NCBI RefSeq assembly: GCF_036885195.1
Contig: NZ_CP133656.1
Span: forward strand, 1,798,001 to 1,862,000
Reading direction: 5' to 3'
DNA length: 64,000 nt
From: Pectobacterium cacticida
GTDB taxonomy: Bacteria; Pseudomonadota; Gammaproteobacteria; Enterobacterales; Enterobacteriaceae
The notes beneath the pieces were generated by a model, which worked only from the letters and a program-made list of their open reading frames with translations, was not told the origin of the DNA and did no database searches. The first letter of the stretch is position 1. The number at the start of each line of letters is the position of its first letter. Position numbers and translations under genes: made by a program. Positions 20,296-30,165 of the stretch are shown here, piece after piece.

Positions 20296-21147
20296 TCAAC
20301 GTATGGTCTGTGGTGTGACGACGCGACGAGCGCCAACATAGTGTTCCTGCCAATAATCCGCGCTCAGCTTACTGATTCGTATATCCGAACCTGTACGTGG
20401 TGATTGAATAAATTTGCCATCCCCCAAATAAACGCCTACGTGGTCGACGGTATTACGGTTATTGATACGGAAAAAGACCAGATCGCCCCGCTCAAGTTCG
20501 CTCTTTTTAATGGGGGCGGCATCACGAAGGTGGTACATCTCGTTTGCCGTACGGGGAATTTGAATTTTGACGACATCTTTGTAAGCATAATAAACCAACC
20601 CGCTACAATCGAACCCGGTAAAGGGAGAGCTCCCGCCCCAGCGGTATGGTTTGCCTATCTGGCTCATCAACTTATTCATGGCCGTGGCTTTAGCATGCTG
20701 ATACCGTTTTTTATGCGCCGCGCTGAGCGCCATTCCTTTCCCGGTTACGGGCGAGGGTTTAATCAGCTTTCCTTTATACAACGGCTTTTTCAACTTGGTT
20801 TTAGCGCTGTTCTGTGCGACTCGCTGCCTTGTTTTTCCATATCCTGGTTTTTTAAGATTCTTTTTTACGAGCGCTGGGGTACCACTTTGCATCCGCGGTG
20901 TTTTTTTAACCGTTGCGTTGCGCATACTACGCGCTGACGTTTTCTTACTGACAGTGGCGGATTCGCTTTTTTTGCTTTTTATTGGCGTTGGAGATTTCGC
21001 GTTGATCTTGGTCTGACGGTGTTTCTTATTGGTTTCTTCGACGGGGCTTTTTTTAGATGCAGAATGCGAACTATGTGGTGCCGCCTGAGCGACATTCAGG
21101 GACAGATTGCTGAAAAATATGATAAAAAGAGTAATAAACAGACGCAT
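20296..21147 (-). CDS. mepH: NlpC/P60 peptidoglycan endopeptidase MepH-type
   Basis: The 283 residues begin with a signal peptide (MRLFITLFIIFFSNLSLNVA, cleavage near QAAPHS). A very basic Lys/Ser/Thr-rich linker spans about 30-150 and an NlpC/P60 domain spans 160-275. The catalytic Cys lies in GFDCSGLVYY, the His in VDHVGVYLG, and a conserved SPRTG follows. It is predicted to cut D-Ala-mDAP crosslinks in the periplasm during wall growth. Position beside grxD and purR matches E. coli ydhO (mepH), but the linker is longer. Confidence 0.88.
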   Translation of the reverse strand: MRLFITLFIIFFSNLSLNVAQAAPHSSHSASKKSPVEETNKKHRQTKINAKSPTPIKSKKSESATVSKKTSARSMRNATVKKTPRMQSGTPALVKKNLKKPGYGKTRQRVAQNSAKTKLKKPLYKGKLIKPSPVTGKGMALSAAHKKRYQHAKATAMNKLMSQIGKPYRWGGSSPFTGFDCSGLVYYAYKDVVKIQIPRTANEMYHLRDAAPIKKSELERGDLVFFRINNRNTVDHVGVYLGDGKFIQSPRTGSDIRISKLSADYWQEHYVGARRVVTPQTIR

Positions 21148-21475
21148 AATGATGATGGCCGCACAAAATCCTTAATCTGCACAATACAACCAGTATTCCT
21201 GAAAGTGACGATATAAAAAAGTGGGTATGTCCGCTTTATTCATATAAAAACGTGAAAAAAGGTTAATAGTTGTTTGCCTGATAGATTTTTCAGCACCGTT
21301 AGACTGACCATAAAGCATCCCCTATAGGGAATACCCCTATAAAAAATGGCGTTTTTTTGTGGATGCTGGCATCGGTACAATGACAGTGAATGAAGTTGCC
21401 GTCATACTTGTTTGACGGCGATTCTGGCTAGCGTTTTTGCGTGTTAGCCATTCTATAGGTTAAGGAAGCAAGAAG
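21148..21475. other. divergent regulatory region between mepH and grxD
   Basis: No gene is supported. It contains the 10-bp palindrome CCCTATAGGG (21320-21329) with a repeated CCCCTATA next to it. A 7-bp stem GCCGTCA/TGACGGC (21398-21419) lies in the probable 5' UTR of grxD. The role of either is unknown. Confidence 0.45.
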
Positions 21476-21826
21476 ATGACGACACCGACAATTGAAAAAA
21501 TTCAGCGCCAAATTGCTGAGAACCCGATTCTACTGTACATGAAAGGCTCACCCAAATTGCCAAGTTGCGGTTTTTCCGCCCAGACTGTACAAGCTTTGTC
21601 AGCCTGCGGAGAGCGCTTCGCTTATGTCGATATTCTACAGAACCCGGATATCCGGGCTGAACTGCCGAAATACGCGAACTGGCCGACATTTCCGCAACTG
21701 TGGGTTGACGGCGAACTGATCGGTGGTTGTGATATCGTGGTAGAAATGTTTCAGCACGGTGAGTTGCAGCAACTCATTAAAGAAACTGCGGATAAATATA
21801 AAGCACAGCAGGCCGATCAAGAATAG
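21476..21826 (+). CDS. grxD: monothiol glutaredoxin GrxD
   Basis: The 116 residues carry the monothiol active site CGFS in KLPSCGFSAQTVQAL (about 27-41). Glutathione-binding residues are in WPTFPQLWVDGELIGGCDI. These proteins bind a [2Fe-2S] cluster with glutathione and pass it to iron-sulfur targets. Length and sequence match E. coli Grx4. A strong terminator follows. Confidence 0.97.
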   Translation: MTTPTIEKIQRQIAENPILLYMKGSPKLPSCGFSAQTVQALSACGERFAYVDILQNPDIRAELPKYANWPTFPQLWVDGELIGGCDIVVEMFQHGELQQLIKETADKYKAQQADQE

Positions 21827-21879
21827 TAGCTTCGCTACGTAAGGTGAAGGTATTAAAGCGGGTTATGGCGTAAGCGCAC

Positions 21880-21906
21880 AACAGGTGTCCACGGACACCT
21901 GTTTTT
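21880..21906 (+). terminator. intrinsic terminator after grxD
   Basis: A perfect 11-bp stem AACAGGTGTCC/GGACACCTGTT with a two-base core is followed by TTTTT. It lies between grxD and convergent rnt. Confidence 0.85.
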
Positions 21907-21927
21907 AAATTTGCTTTTCCTATCATT

Positions 21928-22599
21928 TTAACCTTCGGCTGGCGCGTTTTCCTGCGCATTGTCTTCAACGGAAATGGGCCATCCCCCCAAACGTTTCCAG
22001 CGGTTAACCAATTCACAAAATAGTAATGCCGTCTGATTAGTGTCATATAACGCGGAATGTGCCTGACTGGAATCAAAGGCAATGCCGGCAGCAATACAGG
22101 CTTTTGCAAGCACGGTTTGGCCTAAAACCAGCCCGCTGAGCGCGGCGGTATCGAATGTGGCGAAGGGATGGAATGGGTTACGTTTCAGGTTACAACGCGC
22201 GGCAGCGGCCATGACAAAACTGTGATCGAAGGTAGCATTATGCGCCACAATAATGGCACGGTTGCAACCCTGATCTTTGATACCTTTGCGCACGACTTTG
22301 AATATTTCATGCAACGCGTCATATTCACTAACCGCCCCGCGGAGCGGGTTGGTAGGGTCAATACCGTTGAACGCCAGCGCCGCAGGTTCCAGAATGGCGC
22401 CTTCGAAGGGTTCGACGTGAAAATGTAACGTTTCATCTGGCTGTAACCAACCCTCATGATCCATCGTTAATGTTACTGCCGCGACTTCCAGTAAGGCATC
22501 CGTTTTCGCATTAAATCCGGCAGTCTCTACATCAATCACCACCGGGTAAAATCCACGAAAACGATCGCACAGGGCGTTTAGAACACGTTTATCAGCCAT
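21928..22599 (-). CDS. rnt: ribonuclease T
   Basis: The 223 residues start at MADKRV (ATG 22599), which aligns with E. coli RNase T; a longer frame to 22620 is less likely. DEDD exonuclease motifs are visible: VIDVETAGF (Asp and Glu), [10 protein letters not shown] (Asp) and QAHSALYDT (His and Asp). It trims tRNA 3' ends (CCA turnover) and matures 5S and 23S rRNA. It is convergent with grxD. Confidence 0.95.
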   Translation of the reverse strand: MADKRVLNALCDRFRGFYPVVIDVETAGFNAKTDALLEVAAVTLTMDHEGWLQPDETLHFHVEPFEGAILEPAALAFNGIDPTNPLRGAVSEYDALHEIFKVVRKGIKDQGCNRAIIVAHNATFDHSFVMAAAARCNLKRNPFHPFATFDTAALSGLVLGQTVLAKACIAAGIAFDSSQAHSALYDTNQTALLFCELVNRWKRLGGWPISVEDNAQENAPAEG

Positions 22600-22747
22600 T
22601 TGTCTCTTAGTTGTTAGCAAAATGCAACTCGCATTATGGCAAATTTCGGCTAGAGATGCAGTAAGCTCGTTACCATATCCAGCGGGGTAGTTACAGCGAA
22701 AGGAGGGAAGAACAGGTGCCAGTGCAGCACCTGTAGTTGGTGAGCTA

Positions 22748-23155
22748 TTAGCGCCCTATGCCGTTTCCAGCATGTGTATTTTCGATTAATTCTATTTTAT
22801 AGCCATCAGGATCTTCGATGAAGGCGATAATCGTCGTGCCGCCTTTCACCGGACCCGCTTCGCGCGTCACCTTGCCTCCCGCTTGACGGATACGCTCACA
22901 GGTCGCGGCAACATCGTCAACGCCCAACGCGATATGGCCAAAGGCGTTACCCAGCTCATAATGCTCGACGCCCCAGTTGTAGGTCAGTTCAATTACCGCC
23001 CCTTCGCTTTCTTCGGTATAACCAACAAAAGCCAGCGTGTATTTATATTCCGTATTCTCGCTGGTACGCAATAGACGCATTCCCAGAACTTGGGTATAGA
23101 AATCAATAGAGCGTTGTAAATTGCCAACGCGCAGCATAGTGTGGAGTAAGCGCAT
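22748..23155 (-). CDS. gloA: lactoylglutathione lyase (glyoxalase I)
   Basis: The 135 residues start at [14 protein letters not shown] (ATG 23155); the open frame extends upstream but lacks homology. It is a single vicinal-oxygen-chelate protein. Metal ligands expected in the family are present: His5, Glu56 region ([12 protein letters not shown]), His74 region ([11 protein letters not shown]) and Glu122 (YKIELIEN). It converts the methylglyoxal-glutathione hemithioacetal to S-lactoylglutathione. Confidence 0.95.
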   Translation of the reverse strand: MRLLHTMLRVGNLQRSIDFYTQVLGMRLLRTSENTEYKYTLAFVGYTEESEGAVIELTYNWGVEHYELGNAFGHIALGVDDVAATCERIRQAGGKVTREAGPVKGGTTIIAFIEDPDGYKIELIENTHAGNGIGR

Positions 23156-23443
23156 AGTGTCCTCGTTAAACAGTGTAACAAACAGAAAGTATAGCGTTGA
23201 GAGGCTACCGAATCCAAGCGTTAGGATAACGCTAAAAATGAGACACGCAGCTGGCGTTTGTGCTAAAACCCTACTAGCAGGGGGGGAGCGCACATGGGCG
23301 TATTGTACTGTATGGTTGGACGGTTTATAAAAAATCGCTAGTTATTACAATGATTACCTAATTATTTTCATTGTGAGCGTTAATTTTGGCTTGCCAGCAG
23401 TAAAGAACAAGGCTTCAATAATAGGGTTGTTGAGGGAGGTGTT

Positions 23444-23683
23444 GTGCCAGAGCAACTTGAACTCTTTGCTGTCTCCAATCCATGCCGTGGTATTTGTCAG
23501 CTGGATAAGCGTGGCTATTGTTATGGTTGTTTTCGTAACCGTAACGAGCGTTTTAGCTGGAGCCAAATGAGTGATGCGCAGAAACAGGATGTGCTGCGTT
23601 TGTGTCGGCAGAGGATGAAACGGTCACTGCGTTCAGACAAAACCGATCCACCAGTGGAATCCCGTCAGCCATCGTTGTTCTAG
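23444..23683 (+). CDS. ydhL: DUF1289 family protein, YdhL-like
   Basis: The 79 residues start at GTG 23444 behind GAGGGAGGT. A conserved four-Cys cluster, NPCRGICQLDKRGYCYGCFR (about 12-31), defines DUF1289 and probably binds metal or an iron-sulfur cluster. E. coli YdhL is a neighbour of gloA as here. Function is unknown. Confidence 0.85.
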   Translation: MPEQLELFAVSNPCRGICQLDKRGYCYGCFRNRNERFSWSQMSDAQKQDVLRLCRQRMKRSLRSDKTDPPVESRQPSLF

Positions 23684-23911
23684 ATAATTTTGTCTTAGGT
23701 AATCGACTTATATGAAATTTTGTTTAAGCAACGCAAGAGCGTGTGATTGAATAAAATCGGCCTAAGATCATTTTCAAAGGGCATTTATTTGATAGAATCC
23801 GCTGTTATTAGGTTTCCGTTTTTTATCATAATAATGTCATTTTTATTCTTATAAATCAGAGTTGATTGCAATCCAGGGATGTAACGAAGCGTGCTAACAA
23901 AAGGAGATGTG

Positions 23912-24349
23912 ATGGAATTGCCATTAGGATCTGATTTAGCTCGTCTGGTGCGTGTATGGCGCGCACTGGTCGATCATCGATTAAAACCACTTGAATTGAC
24001 TCAAACACATTGGGTCACGTTACATAATATATACCATTTACCTCCAGGCCAGTCGCAGATTCAATTGGCTAAGGCGATAGGGATTGAGCAGCCTTCATTA
24101 GTTCGTACTTTGGATCAGCTTGAGGAAAAGGGGTTAATCACTCGTCACGTGTGTGCGCACGACCGTCGGGTAAAACGTATTATGTTGACGGAATCGGCAG
24201 AGCCAATAATTCAGGCAGTCAATGATGTAATTAGTCATACACGTAATGAAGTCTTATTTGGTATTACGCCGGAGCAAGTGGATGAATTAGCGCTGTTGGT
24301 CTCGCGTCTTGAGAAAAATATATTGGCATTGCATGAAGAGCAAGCGTAA
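23912..24349 (+). CDS. slyA: MarR-family regulator SlyA (Hor/Rap type)
   Basis: The 145 residues start at ATG 23912 behind AAAGGAG and match E. coli SlyA ([20 protein letters not shown]). The winged helix spans about 45-95 ([20 protein letters not shown], wing CAHDRRVKR). SlyA proteins often displace H-NS. In Pectobacterium the homologue Hor controls antibiotic and exoenzyme genes, so this is a likely virulence regulator. The neighbour slyB is convergent, as in relatives. Confidence 0.95.
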   Translation: MELPLGSDLARLVRVWRALVDHRLKPLELTQTHWVTLHNIYHLPPGQSQIQLAKAIGIEQPSLVRTLDQLEEKGLITRHVCAHDRRVKRIMLTESAEPIIQAVNDVISHTRNEVLFGITPEQVDELALLVSRLEKNILALHEEQA

Positions 24350-24442
24350 TTATTTTTGAGATCACGCGGGTGGCAATGAAATCCCGGTAAGATATTAGCC
24401 TTATCTAATATTGGATATCTGTTCCGGGAGATAATAATTTAT

Positions 24443-24476
24443 TGTGACGATCGCACGGGGAGCGGCGATCGTCACA
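24443..24476. terminator. hairpin between slyA and slyB
   Basis: A perfect 12-bp stem TGTGACGATCGC/GCGATCGTCACA separates the convergent slyA and slyB genes. No long T tract is present on either side. Confidence 0.6.
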
Positions 24477-24482
24477 TAATGA

Positions 24483-24950
24483 TTAGCGTGGAGAGACAGT
24501 GATGCTGCGGCCATTGCTAGCCATTGCAACGCGTTGGCCTACGCTGAATCGCGTATCGCCCTGTTTCTGCACGACCATAATGGTGCTACCGTCATCACGA
24601 CGAATTTCCAGCTCCACGCCCTGTGTACGGTTCAATGCACCCGTAGCGCTTTGGCCAGCTACGCCTCCTGCAACCGCACCTGCCGCGGTCGCCAGACTAC
24701 GACCCGAACCACCGCCAATCGTATTGCCCAGGAATCCCCCCAGCACGGCTCCCCCTAGCGCACCAATAACGTTTGCATCATCCCCGGCCTGAATTTGAAC
24801 CGGACGCATGGAAACTATTGTGCCGTAGGTTACTGATTGCACCTGTTTCGCTTCTGATGCGCTGTATACGTCACCTGACAGCGTACTGGTATTAGCGCAC
24901 CCAGCCAACGTGATACCGGCAAGGGTCACCACAAGTAAACGCTTCATCAT
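24483..24950 (-). CDS. slyB: outer-membrane lipoprotein SlyB
   Basis: The 155 residues equal the E. coli length. The lipobox LAGCAN gives lipidated Cys18 after a short signal peptide. A glycine-zipper region spans about 60-105 (GALGGAVLGGFLGNTIGGG, GAVAGGVAGQ). SlyB is a PhoP-regulated lipoprotein thought to support outer-membrane integrity under stress. A PhoP-box-like repeat lies upstream. Two adjacent Met codons could start; the first is used. Confidence 0.95.
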   Translation of the reverse strand: MMKRLLVVTLAGITLAGCANTSTLSGDVYSASEAKQVQSVTYGTIVSMRPVQIQAGDDANVIGALGGAVLGGFLGNTIGGGSGRSLATAAGAVAGGVAGQSATGALNRTQGVELEIRRDDGSTIMVVQKQGDTRFSVGQRVAMASNGRSITVSPR

Positions 24951-25284
24951 AATATAAACTCCTCAATAGCGAATATGTCGGGCTGGCTCAGCCTCGGCCG
25001 ACGCGTTTTACCCATAAATTATGGTCTGGCTAAGTGTAGCATGCCACTCTTATTACTCTTTCTCAGGATACAATAATGCACTTAAATTGCGTATAAACAG
25101 AGTGGTAATGCTCATGAAAAAGGGCATTTTTGTAGCAAAAATTATCGATCAGTTGTGTTGAGACAGGTGATCCTTGCAGGAAAAAACGCAAAAAATTTAA
25201 TAATTCAGTGTGTTAACGTGTTATTTTTATTTTTGGTGTAATGGTCGTGGTTCGTATTTTTATCCCACAGAGTGAAGGCAAATA
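24951..25284. other. divergent regulatory region between slyB and anmK
   Basis: No gene is supported. The PhoP-like direct repeat at 25083-25099 is the only regulatory signal I can name. The stretch 25100-25284 contains no clear operator. Confidence 0.45.
25083..25099 (-). promoter_or_regulatory. possible PhoP box upstream of slyB
   Basis: On the minus strand TGTTTA-TACGC-AATTTA resembles the PhoP direct repeat (T/G)GTTTA-N5-(T/G)GTTTA; the second half matches 4 of 6. A possible -10 (TATTGT) follows at suitable distance. E. coli slyB is PhoP-dependent. Confidence 0.45.
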
Positions 25285-26397
25285 ATGAGATCTGGCAGAT
25301 ATATCGGCGTGATGTCCGGCACCAGTCTTGATGGCGTAGATGTCGTACTCGCCGCGATTGATGAGCATACGGTAGCCCAGCAGGCCAGCTATAGTCACCC
25401 CATGCCTCTGAATATCAAAACGGCCATCTTGGCGATGTGCCAGGGGCAGGCAGTAACATTATCGGCGCTGGGGCAGTTAGATACGCGTCTGGGGATTTTA
25501 TTTGCCGAGGCGGTGCGTGAACTGCTTAAAGGTGCGGGATTGGAGCCTCAGGATATCACGGCTATTGGTTGCCATGGACAAACCGTGTGGCATGAGCCTA
25601 CTGGGGATGCCCCCTGTACCTTACAGATTGGTGATAATAACCGGGTCGCCGCTTTGACGGGCATTACCACGGTGGGAGATTTCCGCCGCAGGGATTTAGC
25701 ATATGGCGGGCAAGGTGCGCCGTTAGTGCCATCATTCCATCATGCACTGCTATTGCACCCTGTTGAGCGTCGGATCGTGCTCAACATTGGTGGTATCGCA
25801 AATTTGTCGCTGTTAGTGCCGACTGCGCCGGTGCGTGGGTATGACACCGGTCCCGGCAATATGTTAATGGATGCCTGGATTTGGCGATGCCGCGCGCAGC
25901 CATATGATAAAGATGCAAAATGGGCGATGAGTGGTCGGGTGAATTCTCGACTATTACGCCGGATGCTGGCTGATCCCTACTTTTCGCTACCATCCCCCAA
26001 AAGTACCGGACGTGAGTATTTTAATCTGAGCTGGTTGGAAAACATTCTGGCACAACAGCCGCCAATAGCTCCGCAGGATGTGCAGGCGACGCTGGTTGAG
26101 TTGACGGCTGTAAGCATTGCTGAACAGGTACTACTGGTCGGCGGATGCGAGCGTTTATTGGTCTGTGGTGGTGGTGCGCATAATCCACTCATTATGGCGC
26201 GACTCTCCGCGCTATTGCCAGGTATTGAGGTGAATACAACCGATGAGATGGGCGTGAGCGGCAATGATATGGAGGCGTTAGCCTTTGCCTGGTTAGCGTC
26301 ACGGACGTTATCGGGGTTGCCGGGAAATCTGCCTTCGGTTACAGGAGCGAGTCAGGCAACGGTATTAGGTGCGATTTATCCCGCCAACGTGGATTAA
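25285..26397 (+). CDS. anmK: anhydro-N-acetylmuramic acid kinase AnmK
   Basis: The 370 residues carry the nucleotide-binding signature [14 protein letters not shown] (about 9-22) and [14 protein letters not shown] (about 183-196). The enzyme hydrolyses and phosphorylates anhydroMurNAc to MurNAc-6-phosphate in cell-wall recycling. Length equals E. coli AnmK (369). mliC follows 96 bp later, as in E. coli. Confidence 0.96.
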   Translation: MRSGRYIGVMSGTSLDGVDVVLAAIDEHTVAQQASYSHPMPLNIKTAILAMCQGQAVTLSALGQLDTRLGILFAEAVRELLKGAGLEPQDITAIGCHGQTVWHEPTGDAPCTLQIGDNNRVAALTGITTVGDFRRRDLAYGGQGAPLVPSFHHALLLHPVERRIVLNIGGIANLSLLVPTAPVRGYDTGPGNMLMDAWIWRCRAQPYDKDAKWAMSGRVNSRLLRRMLADPYFSLPSPKSTGREYFNLSWLENILAQQPPIAPQDVQATLVELTAVSIAEQVLLVGGCERLLVCGGGAHNPLIMARLSALLPGIEVNTTDEMGVSGNDMEALAFAWLASRTLSGLPGNLPSVTGASQATVLGAIYPANVD

Positions 26398-26493
26398 TCG
26401 GAGTTTGCCGAGGGGGTTATGCAGGCTCTCCTGTTAAACTCAAATGTGCCACGGCGAGAATTGCGGCCATTAACCGGAACGAGGGAGGCATAA

Positions 26494-26811
26494 ATGAAAC
26501 CGCTACTGATTGCGACAACGCTGATTCTGCTGAGCGGGTGCAGCTATTTTGATCGTAAGCAAACGGTAGAAACACTGCACTACCAGTGTGGCACTATGCC
26601 ACTGACTGTAACGCTACAGCAGGGCGGCGAAGCGCCCGCTCAGGTGAGTTTTCTATTAGACGGGGAGTACTTAAAGCTGCTTCAAACCGTATCCGCGTCT
26701 GGTGCAAGATATAGTAACGGTACTTATACCTTCTGGAGCAAAGGCGATAGTGCATTTATCCAACGGGGCGAGCGCGTGATCGTAGATGATTGTGTGCTGA
26801 CGCCGCGATAA
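26494..26811 (+). CDS. mliC: membrane-bound lysozyme inhibitor MliC
   Basis: This 105-residue lipoprotein has signal MKPLLIATTLILLSGC with the lipobox LSGC at Cys16. The mature part is a small beta barrel with conserved Cys (YQCGT and DDCVL) and the SxxGxxYxxG/W-S region (SASGARYSNGTYTFWSKG). It inhibits C-type lysozymes. The gene starts behind GGAGGC. Confidence 0.92.
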   Translation: MKPLLIATTLILLSGCSYFDRKQTVETLHYQCGTMPLTVTLQQGGEAPAQVSFLLDGEYLKLLQTVSASGARYSNGTYTFWSKGDSAFIQRGERVIVDDCVLTPR

Positions 26812-26915
26812 ACGACGCCAGACGCGGCTGTCGCGCTGGCGATTGCGATTTTTCCGGGGCGGGAGCAGAATGAGTTTTTGCCCATGCTGGCCCGATATTG
26901 CGACAGTAGGAAATT

Positions 26916-27599
26916 ATGACCCAGGAACGTTCTCTCTCCGGCGACACTCCTCCTTTTCAACCCGACGACATCGCCGCTATTCGCCGCGAATACACGCGCG
27001 GCGGGCTCCGTCGTCACGATTTACCCACTAATCCGCTAGATTTATTTACCCGCTGGTTGAAGCAAGCCTGTGACGCGAAACTGGCCGATCCTACCGCGAT
27101 GTCCGTTGCGACTGTCGATGAGGACGGGCAACCCTACCAGCGCATTGTATTACTTAAGCACTATGATGAAAAAGGCATGGTGTTTTATACCAACATGGGC
27201 AGCCGCAAAGCGCGGCATTTAGACCACAATCCTCGCGTTAGCCTGCTGTTTCCCTGGCATATGCTGGAGCGTCAGGTGATCGTCCAGGGGCGCGTGGAGA
27301 AGTTACCGATGCTTGACGTGCTGAAGTATTTCCATAGCCGTCCAAAAGATAGCCAGATCGGCGCATGGGTATCTCAGCAATCCAGCCGAATTTCTGCGCG
27401 TGGTGTCCTGGAAGGCAAATTTCTTGAGTTAAAGCAAAAATTTCACGAGGGTGAAGTCCCTTTGCCGAGCTTCTGGGGCGGGTTCCGTGTCGCGATCGAT
27501 ACTATGGAATTTTGGCAAGGCGGGGAGCATCGCTTGCATGACCGCTTTTTCTATCAGCGTCAGGAGACGGGATGGCAGATCGATCGTCTAGCACCCTAA
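26916..27599 (+). CDS. pdxH: pyridoxine/pyridoxamine 5'-phosphate oxidase
   Basis: The 227 residues use FMN to oxidise PNP and PMP to PLP. Family segments include [38 protein letters not shown] and the C-terminal signature [18 protein letters not shown]. The order pdxH-tyrS-pdxY is that of E. coli, linking two PLP genes around tyrS. Confidence 0.96.
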   Translation: MTQERSLSGDTPPFQPDDIAAIRREYTRGGLRRHDLPTNPLDLFTRWLKQACDAKLADPTAMSVATVDEDGQPYQRIVLLKHYDEKGMVFYTNMGSRKARHLDHNPRVSLLFPWHMLERQVIVQGRVEKLPMLDVLKYFHSRPKDSQIGAWVSQQSSRISARGVLEGKFLELKQKFHEGEVPLPSFWGGFRVAIDTMEFWQGGEHRLHDRFFYQRQETGWQIDRLAP

Positions 27600-27818
27600 T
27601 CATCACTATTCCGTGTTAAAGGCTGGCGCTCCTCTCACCAGCACCTTATTCTATGAGGTTTCACGCTACATCCGCATGATGCTCATGGTTTCTGATGCCA
27701 GGTCTGAGGCTGATGAAATCATCGCGTAGCGTCAGGCGGGTATGTAGCGCATTTATCACAGCGTATGCATCGTCCCGATTGGGATTTGGCAGACTTTTAG
27801 AGACAAATGGAGTTTTCG

Positions 27819-29096
27819 ATGGCGAGTAGTAACCTGATTAAACAACTGCAAGCGCGCGGCCTAATAGCGCAGGTGACAGACGAAGGTGCGTTAGCAGAGC
27901 GGCTGGCGCAAGGGCCAATTGCGCTGTATTGCGGCTTCGATCCCACCGCCGACAGCTTGCATTTGGGGCATCTGGTGCCGCTGCTTTGCCTGAAACGCTT
28001 TCAACTAGCGGGCCACAAACCGGTTGCATTAGTGGGGGGGGCCACGGGGCTTATTGGCGATCCGAGCTTTAAAGCGACAGAGCGTAAGTTGAATACCTCA
28101 GAAACGGTGAAGGAATGGAGTGACAAAATTCGCCATCAGGTTTCTCCATTTTTGGATTTCGACTGTGGTCAGAACAGCGCGATTGCTGCCAATAACTACG
28201 ATTGGTTCGGCAGCATGAACGTGTTGGATTTTTTGCGTGATATTGGTAAGTATTTCTCCGTTAATCAGATGATTAACAAAGAGGCTGTCAAACAGCGTCT
28301 GAATCGTGATGACGTTGGTATCTCATTCACGGAGTTTTCCTACAACCTGTTACAGGGATATGACTTTGTTTCGCTGAACAAAATACACGGCGTCGAACTG
28401 CAAATCGGCGGTTCTGATCAATGGGGCAATATCACGTCGGGTATCGATTTGACACGCCGCATGAATCAAAAACAGGTTTATGGCTTAACGGTACCGTTGA
28501 TCACGAAATCCGACGGAACGAAATTCGGTAAAACAGAAGGGGGGGCAATCTGGCTGGATGCCAGTAAGACCAGCCCTTATAAATTCTACCAATTCTGGAT
28601 CAATACGGCAGATGCCGATGTCTATCGTTTCCTTAAGTTCTTCACGTTCATGAGTCTTGAAGACATCGATGCGCTGGAAGAAGAAGACAAAAACAGCGGT
28701 AAGGCGCCACGCGCTCAATACGTGCTGGCAGAAGAAGTGACCCGCATGGTCCACGGTGAATCCGGCCTGGAGGCGGCAAGGCGCATTACGCAAAGCCTAT
28801 TCTCTGGTACGTTGCAGGCGATGACGCAGGACGACTTTGCCCAACTGGCGCAGGATGGTATGCCGATTGTCGAATTGGAAAACGGCGCCGATTTACAACA
28901 GGCGCTGGTCAGCGCCGGACTCGTGCCATCGCGTGGTCAGGCTCGCACGATGATCGCCTCAAATGCAGTGACGATTAACGGTGAAAAACAGGCCAATCCT
29001 GAATATACCTTTAGTGCTTCCGACCGTTTGTTTGAGCGCTATACGTTACTGCGCCGTGGTAAAAAGCATTATTGTCTGATTTGCTGGAAAGCATAA
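27819..29096 (+). CDS. tyrS: tyrosyl-tRNA synthetase
   Basis: The 425 residues start at [10 protein letters not shown] (ATG 27819, GGAG 6 nt upstream) rather than the in-frame ATG at 27807. Class I motifs are visible: HIGH as HLGHL (about 46-50) and KMSKS as KFGKT (about 229-233). A C-terminal S4 RNA-binding domain starts near 350 ([16 protein letters not shown]). It charges tRNA-Tyr. Confidence 0.97.
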   Translation: MASSNLIKQLQARGLIAQVTDEGALAERLAQGPIALYCGFDPTADSLHLGHLVPLLCLKRFQLAGHKPVALVGGATGLIGDPSFKATERKLNTSETVKEWSDKIRHQVSPFLDFDCGQNSAIAANNYDWFGSMNVLDFLRDIGKYFSVNQMINKEAVKQRLNRDDVGISFTEFSYNLLQGYDFVSLNKIHGVELQIGGSDQWGNITSGIDLTRRMNQKQVYGLTVPLITKSDGTKFGKTEGGAIWLDASKTSPYKFYQFWINTADADVYRFLKFFTFMSLEDIDALEEEDKNSGKAPRAQYVLAEEVTRMVHGESGLEAARRITQSLFSGTLQAMTQDDFAQLAQDGMPIVELENGADLQQALVSAGLVPSRGQARTMIASNAVTINGEKQANPEYTFSASDRLFERYTLLRRGKKHYCLICWKA

Positions 29097-29107
29097 GCAG
29101 TACCGTT

Positions 29108-29130
29108 AAGGGAGTATTTACTCCCTTTTT
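29108..29130 (+). terminator. intrinsic terminator after tyrS
   Basis: The stem AAGGGAGT/ACTCCCTT with loop ATTT is followed by TTTCC, directly after the tyrS stop. Confidence 0.75.
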
Positions 29131-29178
29131 CCTTGTAGTTAGAAGCGCGCAGGCGCGGGTAGGGTTGAGTCGTATCTA

Positions 29179-30036
29179 ATGAAAAATATACTTTCCATCC
29201 AATCACATGTCGTCTTTGGTCATGCCGGTAATAGCGCGGCTGAATTTCCGATGCGTCGGATGGGCGCAAACGTTTGGCCGCTGAATACGGTGCAATTCTC
29301 GAACCATACCCAATACGGTCACTGGACAGGGTGTGTCATGCCCGCCAGCCATCTGACTGAAGTCGTGCAGGGTATCGCCGATATTGGCAAACTCAAGACC
29401 TGTGATGCGGTGCTGAGCGGTTATATCGGCTCCGCGGAGCAGGGGGCGCATATTTTGGATATCGTCAGACAGGTGAAAGCAGCCAACCCTGAGGCACTGT
29501 ATTTCTGCGATCCGGTTATGGGTACGCCGGAAAAAGGCTGTATTGTTGCGCCTGGCGTGTCTGATTTCCACTGTCAGCAATCGTTACTCGCGGCTGATAT
29601 TATCGCGCCGAATCTCCCCGAATTAGAGCTGCTAGGCGACCAAACCGTGCATAACGTGGCGGAAGCCGTAGAGACAGCGCGTAAACTGTGTGAAAAAGGG
29701 CCGAAGGTTGTACTTGTGAAGCATCTTAGCCGGGCTGCCACACGGGCCGATAGCTTCGAAATGTTGTTAGTGACGCCAACGGATGCCTGGCTCATTAGCC
29801 GCCCGCTGGTAGAATTTGAACGTCAGCCCGTCGGGGTGGGCGATCTCACCAGCGGACTCTTATTGGTGAATTTGCTCAAAGGTGTCGCCTTGGATAAGGC
29901 GCTGGAGCATACCACGGCTGCTGTCTATGATGTCATGCTGATGACTAAGGAAATGAATGAGTACGAACTACAGCTCGTTGCCGCTCAGGAGGGTATTGCC
30001 AACCCGCGTCATCATTTCCAAGCGGTTCGCCTGTAG
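29179..30036 (+). CDS. pdxY: pyridoxal kinase PdxY
   Basis: This 285-residue ribokinase-superfamily enzyme starts [20 protein letters not shown]. The ATP/anion-hole motif is [11 protein letters not shown] (about 217-228), where PdxK/PdxY enzymes have GTGD-type sequences. It phosphorylates pyridoxal in the PLP salvage pathway. It follows tyrS with its own terminator between them, so separate transcription is possible. Confidence 0.95.
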   Translation: MKNILSIQSHVVFGHAGNSAAEFPMRRMGANVWPLNTVQFSNHTQYGHWTGCVMPASHLTEVVQGIADIGKLKTCDAVLSGYIGSAEQGAHILDIVRQVKAANPEALYFCDPVMGTPEKGCIVAPGVSDFHCQQSLLAADIIAPNLPELELLGDQTVHNVAEAVETARKLCEKGPKVVLVKHLSRAATRADSFEMLLVTPTDAWLISRPLVEFERQPVGVGDLTSGLLLVNLLKGVALDKALEHTTAAVYDVMLMTKEMNEYELQLVAAQEGIANPRHHFQAVRL

Positions 30037-30125
30037 TTAAACAAAACATAGTTAAATAAAACATAATTGAACTAAGCGCGGTTAAATTAAGCACGCCTCA
30101 AAAACGGGGGCGTGCTGTCGCGTCA

Positions 30126-30165
30126 TCAACCTTTCAACCTTTCAACCTTTCAACCTTTCAACTTT
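30126..30165 (+). repeat. octanucleotide tandem repeat at the 3' end of gstA
   Basis: Four perfect TCAACCTT units (30126-30157) and one degenerate unit TCAACTTT (30158-30165) lie across the gstA stop codon. Read on the minus strand they encode VERLKG and the stop TGA at 30142-30144. Confidence 0.9.

Noticed and set aside
24388..24410. SlyA-like box (TTAG...GCTAA) near slyA
   Set aside because: It lies downstream of slyA between convergent genes, so it is unlikely to regulate a promoter.
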